From Sphaerisporangium sp040685555 (GTDB taxonomy: Bacteria > Actinomycetota > Actinomycetes > Streptosporangiales > Streptosporangiaceae), in assembly GCF_040685555.1 (NCBI RefSeq), contig NZ_JBFBIK010000025.1, positions 12,002-76,001 on the forward strand: a stretch of 64,000 bases of DNA. Reading direction: 5' to 3'. Each line of letters starts with the position of its first letter. The first letter of the stretch is position 1. The notes under the pieces were generated by a model. The model worked only from the letters and a program-made list of their open reading frames with translations. It did no database searches and was not told the origin of the DNA. Below, piece by piece: positions 60,524-64,000 of the stretch. A program made the translations under genes and the position numbers.

Positions 60524-60990
60524 GCCGAAACCTGCACCGGCCCGAAGTCGCCGCTCGTGGGCTTGCGAGCCTCGGCGTAGTGTGCAGGGTCGGCCTTGAT
60601 CCTCGCAGTGGCTCGCCAGCCGGCGATGACCTCCTGCGTGGTGGCATCGACCTCCAGCTCGGCCGCATCGGAGAGCGCCTCGACCAGTTCCAGAGTGAAG
60701 GCACGCAGTTCATCCGAAGTCAGGTGGCGAACCCAAGGGAAGACCTCCGGCATGGCTATGACCAGCGCACTCGCAGTGGGATCATGCTTGATCAGGGCAA
60801 GAAACAGCCGGGAGGCGGTGGTGAGCGTCTGTTCGCGCTCCTCCGCACGGTCCGCTGCCGTCAAGTAGAAGTCTGGAGCATCCCGATGGGTGACACGCAC
60901 GCGTCCCAGGCGTGCCGCGCGCTCGGCGACCGCTCGGGGATTTCTCGACAAGTCAGAAAAAGTCACTGCGTCGGCGCTGCTGGTGCTCAC
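60520..60990 (-). CDS. Phd-like antitoxin of the RelE-type module
   Basis: 156 residues from GTG 60990. That start follows a TATACC -10-like hexamer by only ~9 bases, so the mRNA is probably leaderless, and the longer frame to 61044 would run through the operator palindrome. N-terminal AVTFSDLSRNPRAVAERAARLGRVRVTHRD is Phd-like; a helical toxin-binding part follows (VFPWVRHLTSDELRAFTLELVEALSDAAELE). It is a paralogue of the orphan at 7444-7917. It neutralises the RelE-like toxin and represses the operon. Confidence 0.8.
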   Translation of the reverse strand: MSTSSADAVTFSDLSRNPRAVAERAARLGRVRVTHRDAPDFYLTAADRAEEREQTLTTASRLFLALIKHDPTASALVIAMPEVFPWVRHLTSDELRAFTLELVEALSDAAELEVDATTQEVIAGWRATARIKADPAHYAEARKPTSGDFGPVQVSA

Positions 60991-61004
60991 ACCATCAAGG
61001 TATA

Positions 61005-61020
61005 TCAGAACACGTTCTGA
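61005..61020. promoter_or_regulatory. Operator palindrome of the RelE-type TA module
   Basis: TCAGAAC-AC-GTTCTGA, perfect 7-base arms, 15 bases upstream of the antitoxin GTG and next to its -10-like TATACC. Position and symmetry fit autoregulation by the antitoxin. Confidence 0.7.
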
Positions 61021-61320
61021 CATGAGCGATCCAGAGAGATCCATGACTATCGATCGAGAGCGCCGCCCGCCTCAGGCCTCCAGCAGTAAGCGGGTTCGAG
61101 GTGTAGCCGCCCTGTTTCCCGGCAGCGGTGGAGACGACGCCGGGAGTCTGCCAGAACTTCCGCTCAGCACCTCAAGCAGCCGAGCCCTAGGTCGGCCATC
61201 TCGGTCCCGTCGGGGTACGACAGGATCAGGGGCGCGTCGAGGACGGGGCAACGGCGGCCGGACAGCAGGACGGTTCACGCCCAGGGGTTGAGCGCGAGCC
61301 GTCCAGCGAGAGCTGTAAAG
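61021..61320. other. Gap without recognised gene
   Basis: About 300 bases upstream of the TA promoter. No coding frame with domain support; the sequence is high-GC with scattered stops. Possibly eroded mobile or gene debris. Confidence 0.4.
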
Positions 61321-61480
61321 CTACTCCTCGGCCGGGACCAGGCCCGTCTGGCAGGCGGCCCACTCGGACGGGTCACCTAGCTTGACGTTGGTGCCGCCGA
61401 TACCGCAATACCCATTCGGCACCTTAGATAGGTACTGCTGGTGATAGCAGTTCGGTTGAGGCAATAAATCGTGCTCGCCA
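61321..61480 (-). pseudogene. 3' remnant of msrA (copy 2)
   Basis: The last ~50 codons, ending at the TAG at 61321, include NCYHQQYLSKVPNGYCGIGGTNV and QTGLVPAEE, the C-terminal end of MsrA with an inserted or altered stretch (KLGDPSEWAAC) where CPIG is normal. It lies 24 bases after the PIN gene stop. It is the second msrA tail, 1.3 kb from the first, again just behind a TA module. Confidence 0.65.
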
Positions 61481-61504
61481 CAGTCTCGGTGCCACGGCGA
61501 CCGG

Positions 61505-62059
61505 CTAGCCGGCTCGAAGAGCAGCGACCGACTCAACGAGACCTGCTTTCTCCAAAGCGTCAAGCACATCATCCACAGTCTCCGGCGGGCTGATGCGTGA
61601 GTCGGCGATCTGCTGCACGCAGGCCCAGACGACTCGTCCATCAAGGTCGATCTGGTCCAGTACGAAGTCATCGGGAGACTTCGCCTCAATGTCCCAGGAC
61701 GCCAAGTGCTCTGGAGGAAAGTCCCTGAGGTTGGACGTGACGATGATCTGCGCCCTCACCTTGATCGCCGCAGCCAGCACGTGCCGGTCATCTGGGTCGG
61801 GAAGTTTCAGCCCTTCGATCAGCGGCTCGTACCCCTCGATCAGGCAATCCCGGACAGCCGAGTTCATAAGGAGACGGAGCTTGCCCAGCTTCTCTTCCGG
61901 GATGTCAGGACGATTGGCAGCTAGGTTGCGCTGCATCTCGTCGAGGATCCTGTCGGTCCATTTGGCCTGGAGTCGTCCTGTCATAGCCAGACGGATGAGC
62001 AGGTCGCGCAGAGTGTTGCCATAGAGCACGTTCGCGTCGTAGACCACCACGAAGCCCAT
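61505..62059 (-). CDS. PIN-domain toxin (VapC-like)
   Basis: 184 residues. PIN signature: FVVVYDANVLYGNTLRDLLIRLA (first Asp), DEMQRNLAANRP, LPDPDDRHVLAAAIKVRAQIIVTSNLRDFPPEHLA (the acidic PDPDDRH cluster and TxNxxDF). A metal-dependent RNase that would be inhibited by the adjacent HTH protein; the genes are 2 bases apart. The C-terminal ~50 residues are helical. Confidence 0.88.
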   Translation of the reverse strand: MGFVVVYDANVLYGNTLRDLLIRLAMTGRLQAKWTDRILDEMQRNLAANRPDIPEEKLGKLRLLMNSAVRDCLIEGYEPLIEGLKLPDPDDRHVLAAAIKVRAQIIVTSNLRDFPPEHLASWDIEAKSPDDFVLDQIDLDGRVVWACVQQIADSRISPPETVDDVLDALEKAGLVESVAALRAG

Positions 62060-62061
62060 GC

Positions 62062-62517
62062 TCAGATGCCCAACTCTTGGCCTAGTGCAGCAAGTCGATC
62101 GGCAGCCGCACGTCGCCCGGCGTCATCGCGACGTTTGTACTCCTGGAGATCCTCGTACGTGATACGCCGATGCTTACCGATCAAGCGGAAGGGGATCTCT
62201 CCTGCCTCCAGAAGCTTGATCAGATAGGGCCGCGAGACGTTCAGCATGTCCGCTGCCTGCTGTGTCGTCAGCTCAGCCTGAGAGGGTATGACCGTTACTC
62301 CACGTCCTTCAGCCGCCTGGGCGAGGATGAAGGCGAGCAGACTCACGGCTTCGCGAGGCAAGATCAATGGATCCTCGCCTCCATGCTCGCCGGCGACCTG
62401 AATGGTCGACTGCTCGGGATACCGCATGAGGTAGTCCTTGATCCGACGCACGGCGCGACCGGCTATCTCGGCGTCGATGATCCCAGGTTGCACCCGCTTG
62501 GCCTGCACGTCTGCCAT
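62062..62517 (-). CDS. Excisionase-type HTH antitoxin
   Basis: 151 residues from ATG 62517. The C-terminal half holds an excisionase/MerR-like HTH (LTTQQAADMLNVSRPYLIKLLEAGEIPFRLIGKHRRITYEDLQEYK). The N-terminal half is an unrecognised domain with an acidic loop (IQVAGEHGGEDPLILP). It precedes and is coupled to the PIN gene; such pairs form PIN TA modules in actinobacteria. Confidence 0.85.
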   Translation of the reverse strand: MADVQAKRVQPGIIDAEIAGRAVRRIKDYLMRYPEQSTIQVAGEHGGEDPLILPREAVSLLAFILAQAAEGRGVTVIPSQAELTTQQAADMLNVSRPYLIKLLEAGEIPFRLIGKHRRITYEDLQEYKRRDDAGRRAAADRLAALGQELGI

Positions 62518-62616
62518 CACAGCACCTCCTCTTCGCAGTATCCGCAACCAACGAAATAAACGCAAGCTGGCGGGGGGCTCCTCGTCCTGGTCGCGGTCAT
62601 CGAACCTCTCGCCTCG

Positions 62617-63312
62617 TTGTACAGCTATCGGAGAAGTTGCGATGGGACGATCCCGCTGTTCAGCGCCGGCTGGTTCAGAGGGGCGGTCGGTGGATGGGGG
62701 ATCACCCAGCTTTGTCTCCTGGTGGCCGCGGCGCTGGTGTTCGCCGCGTCGCGGGCGATGCGGTCCGTCACTGGGGACGAGCCGGGCGAGTCACAGGCCG
62801 GGATGGTGTGGCGTCGGCCAGTGGCGGCCCTGGTCGACTATTTGATCGTTGTTACGGTCTTCAGCGCTGTCGTGGGGGCGGCCTGGCTCTTGATCGACAT
62901 CAACTTCAAGGTCCGCGTGGGAGCCGGACTTCTGGAGTGGGCCGACGCGTACGTGTTCCGGAGCAGCGTGAAGCCCGCGGGACTGGCCATCCTGGCCGGG
63001 CTGTTCCTCTATTTCTGGGTGCAGCACGCCCTGTGGGGGCGGACGCTCGGCAAGCGGCTGCCGGGTGTTCGGGTCATCGCCGCCAGGACGGGCGGACGGC
63101 TGGGCGCGGGCAGGACCGCGCTTCGCGCGCTGGTCTTCCCCCTGCTCGCCTTCGTCCCCGACGTCGGGTTGTGGTGTCTCCTCGCGGGCGGGCTGTGGAT
63201 GCTCCTCGATCCTGATGGCCGGGTTCTTCATGACCGCTTGCTGGGCGCCGCGGTGGTACGCGACCGGGTGAAAACGCTCAGCTGGAGACCTGACCCGACA
63301 TCATCTGCGTGA
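62617..63312 (+). CDS. RDD family membrane protein, 5' end uncertain
   Basis: 231 residues from TTG 62617. The RDD domain starts VWRRPVAALVDYLIVVTVFSAVVGAAWLLID, with ALWGRTLGKRLPGVRVIA, ARTALRALVFPLLAF (here AGRTALRAL) and LDPDGRVLHDRLLGAAVV. Three to four TM helices. An in-frame hydrophobic stretch (GLLVLVAVIEPLAS) continues upstream to a stop at 62557-62559 without an ATG or GTG, so the gene may be truncated at its 5' end. Function unknown. Confidence 0.7.
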   Translation: MYSYRRSCDGTIPLFSAGWFRGAVGGWGITQLCLLVAAALVFAASRAMRSVTGDEPGESQAGMVWRRPVAALVDYLIVVTVFSAVVGAAWLLIDINFKVRVGAGLLEWADAYVFRSSVKPAGLAILAGLFLYFWVQHALWGRTLGKRLPGVRVIAARTGGRLGAGRTALRALVFPLLAFVPDVGLWCLLAGGLWMLLDPDGRVLHDRLLGAAVVRDRVKTLSWRPDPTSSA

Positions 63313-63629
63313 CCTTGCTAACGCGGATGCTAACTAGGTCTGGACGGCCCTGGACGACCATGGACTGAGAGACCTCGCAGAGCCTGTCCGATCGGGCCCG
63401 GAAGACCGCTGTGGACGGTCCTGGACAATCGTCCCTTAACTCGTAATGAAGGGGTGCGGGAACGCCATGGAACGGTGATTCCGTCCGGGTCGCGGTAGAT
63501 CAACGACTCGACCACACCCAACAGCGAAACGGCTCACACCCGGAAGTGAATATGAGCCGCACAACGCGATCTAGAGGATTACTCGTAGCTATTCAGCCTG
63601 AGGCAGCCCGATAGAGCGATCGACCGTGG
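63313..63629. other. Flank of IS66-type element with short direct repeats
   Basis: About 317 bases without a gene. It contains GCTAAC twice (63314-63332), two near copies of TGGACGGYCCTGGAC (~63342 and ~63412), and a 7-base hairpin CGGCTCA/TGAGCCG (63530-63559). This may be the boundary of the insertion sequence or an old integration site. Confidence 0.45.
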
Positions 63630-64000
63630 TCATGTGGCCGTGGATGGTGTGAGCGCTGGAGGGAGCCATGGGCGTCCGGTAGTGAACAACTGCTTGAGGG
63701 CGTCGAGTTTGTCGATGCCCCATTTGGCTGCGGTGGATAGGTAGGAGTGGACCAAAGCGAAGTCCGCGAGACCTTTCAAGGTCCGCCAACATCCCCCTGA
63801 GCTGCGCATTTGCATCTTCACCGGGCGGATTGTGCGCTCGGCTTCGTTGTTGGTGAAGGCCACCAGATCGGGGTGGGTCACGAAGCGGAGGATCATGTCT
63901 TCGAACTTGCGGAAGCGGCGGGCGAGCCGGACCGCGTCCCCGGCGACGCGCGTACGCCGGTACAGGTTCGAGGTGAAGCCCTGACTGACCAGCTCGCGGT
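63630..64000 (-). mobile_element. IS66-type transposase, C-terminal part, runs off window
   Basis: About 122 codons are visible, ending at 63630. RRFRKFEDMILRFVTHPDLVAFTNNEAERTIRPVKMQMRSSGGCWRTLKGLADFALVHSYLSTAAKWGIDKLDALKQLFT holds the DDE-type IS66 C-terminal block, including the catalytic Glu in NNEAERTIRPVK. The N-terminal part lies beyond base 64000. Codon use and preservation suggest a fairly recent element. Confidence 0.85.

Noticed and set aside
61005..61020. SOS (LexA) box
   Set aside because: GAAC and GTTC are separated by 2 bases, not the 4 of the actinobacterial LexA site; better explained as the TA operator.

Overview
The window is high-GC DNA with GTG and TTG starts, dense 4-base ATGA/GTGA gene overlaps, DUF742/conservon-type signalling genes, DUF5999, DUF6295 and an ECF42-type sigma factor. 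This points to a filamentous actinomycete, most likely of the Streptosporangiales (Nonomuraea/Streptosporangium-like). The taxon is inferred from gene content only. No rRNA, tRNA or CRISPR array was seen.

Bases 1-26,200 are dominated by a cell-surface polysaccharide locus. A plus-strand, translationally coupled run (1-7,135) encodes the end of a sugar epimerase, two glycosyltransferases, two DegT-type sugar aminotransferases, a Wzx-type flippase and a NeuD-type acyltransferase. After an unrelated 4-kb block (an orphan antitoxin, then DUF6295 protein, dienelactone hydrolase, MFS exporter and MarR regulator), the polysaccharide theme resumes mostly on the minus strand. It has an O-antigen-ligase/polymerase-like protein, two Wzz-like chain-length proteins, a secreted parallel beta-helix lipoprotein, a TolB-like beta-propeller, a WbbJ-type acyltransferase, a GT2, an alpha/alpha-toroid-like protein, WecG/TagA, an MFS protein, RmlD-RmlB-RmlA and the initiating polyprenyl-phosphate sugar transferase. 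This is a Wzx/Wzy-type pathway using dTDP-rhamnose-type and amino sugars. RmlC is not in the window.

Bases 26,400-41,400 hold ordinary accessory genes: crotonase, GntR regulator plus EamA exporter, a shortened conservon (sensor kinase plus DUF742 protein only), a secreted GH46 chitosanase behind a strong palindrome, a DUF5999/anti-sigma-type ATPase pair, an AfsR/LuxR-like regulator, an SDR, a WYL regulator, a methyltransferase, and an ArsR-VOC-AHSA1 operon.

Bases 42,018-47,509 are the most distinctive part. A diaminobutyrate-type class III aminotransferase is followed by a 1,354-residue membrane-bound single-module NRPS with the architecture of epsilon-poly-lysine synthetase (A-T-six TM segments-three tandem C-terminal domains, no thioesterase). 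Together they suggest a cationic homopoly(amino acid), plausibly poly-diaminobutyrate.

Bases 47,600-64,000 mix intact genes (TetR/SDR divergon with two palindromes, ECF42 sigma/DGPF pair, lytic transglycosylase, RlmG, methyltransferase, GH10 xylanase, YchJ) with many wrecks: a kinase missing its catalytic core, a shortened DUF998 protein, SARP and AraC tails, a frameshifted GNAT, two msrA 3' remnants, two toxin-antitoxin modules and a duplicated toxin fragment. The window ends inside an IS66-type transposase. The last 12 kb looks like a decaying, recombination-prone island.
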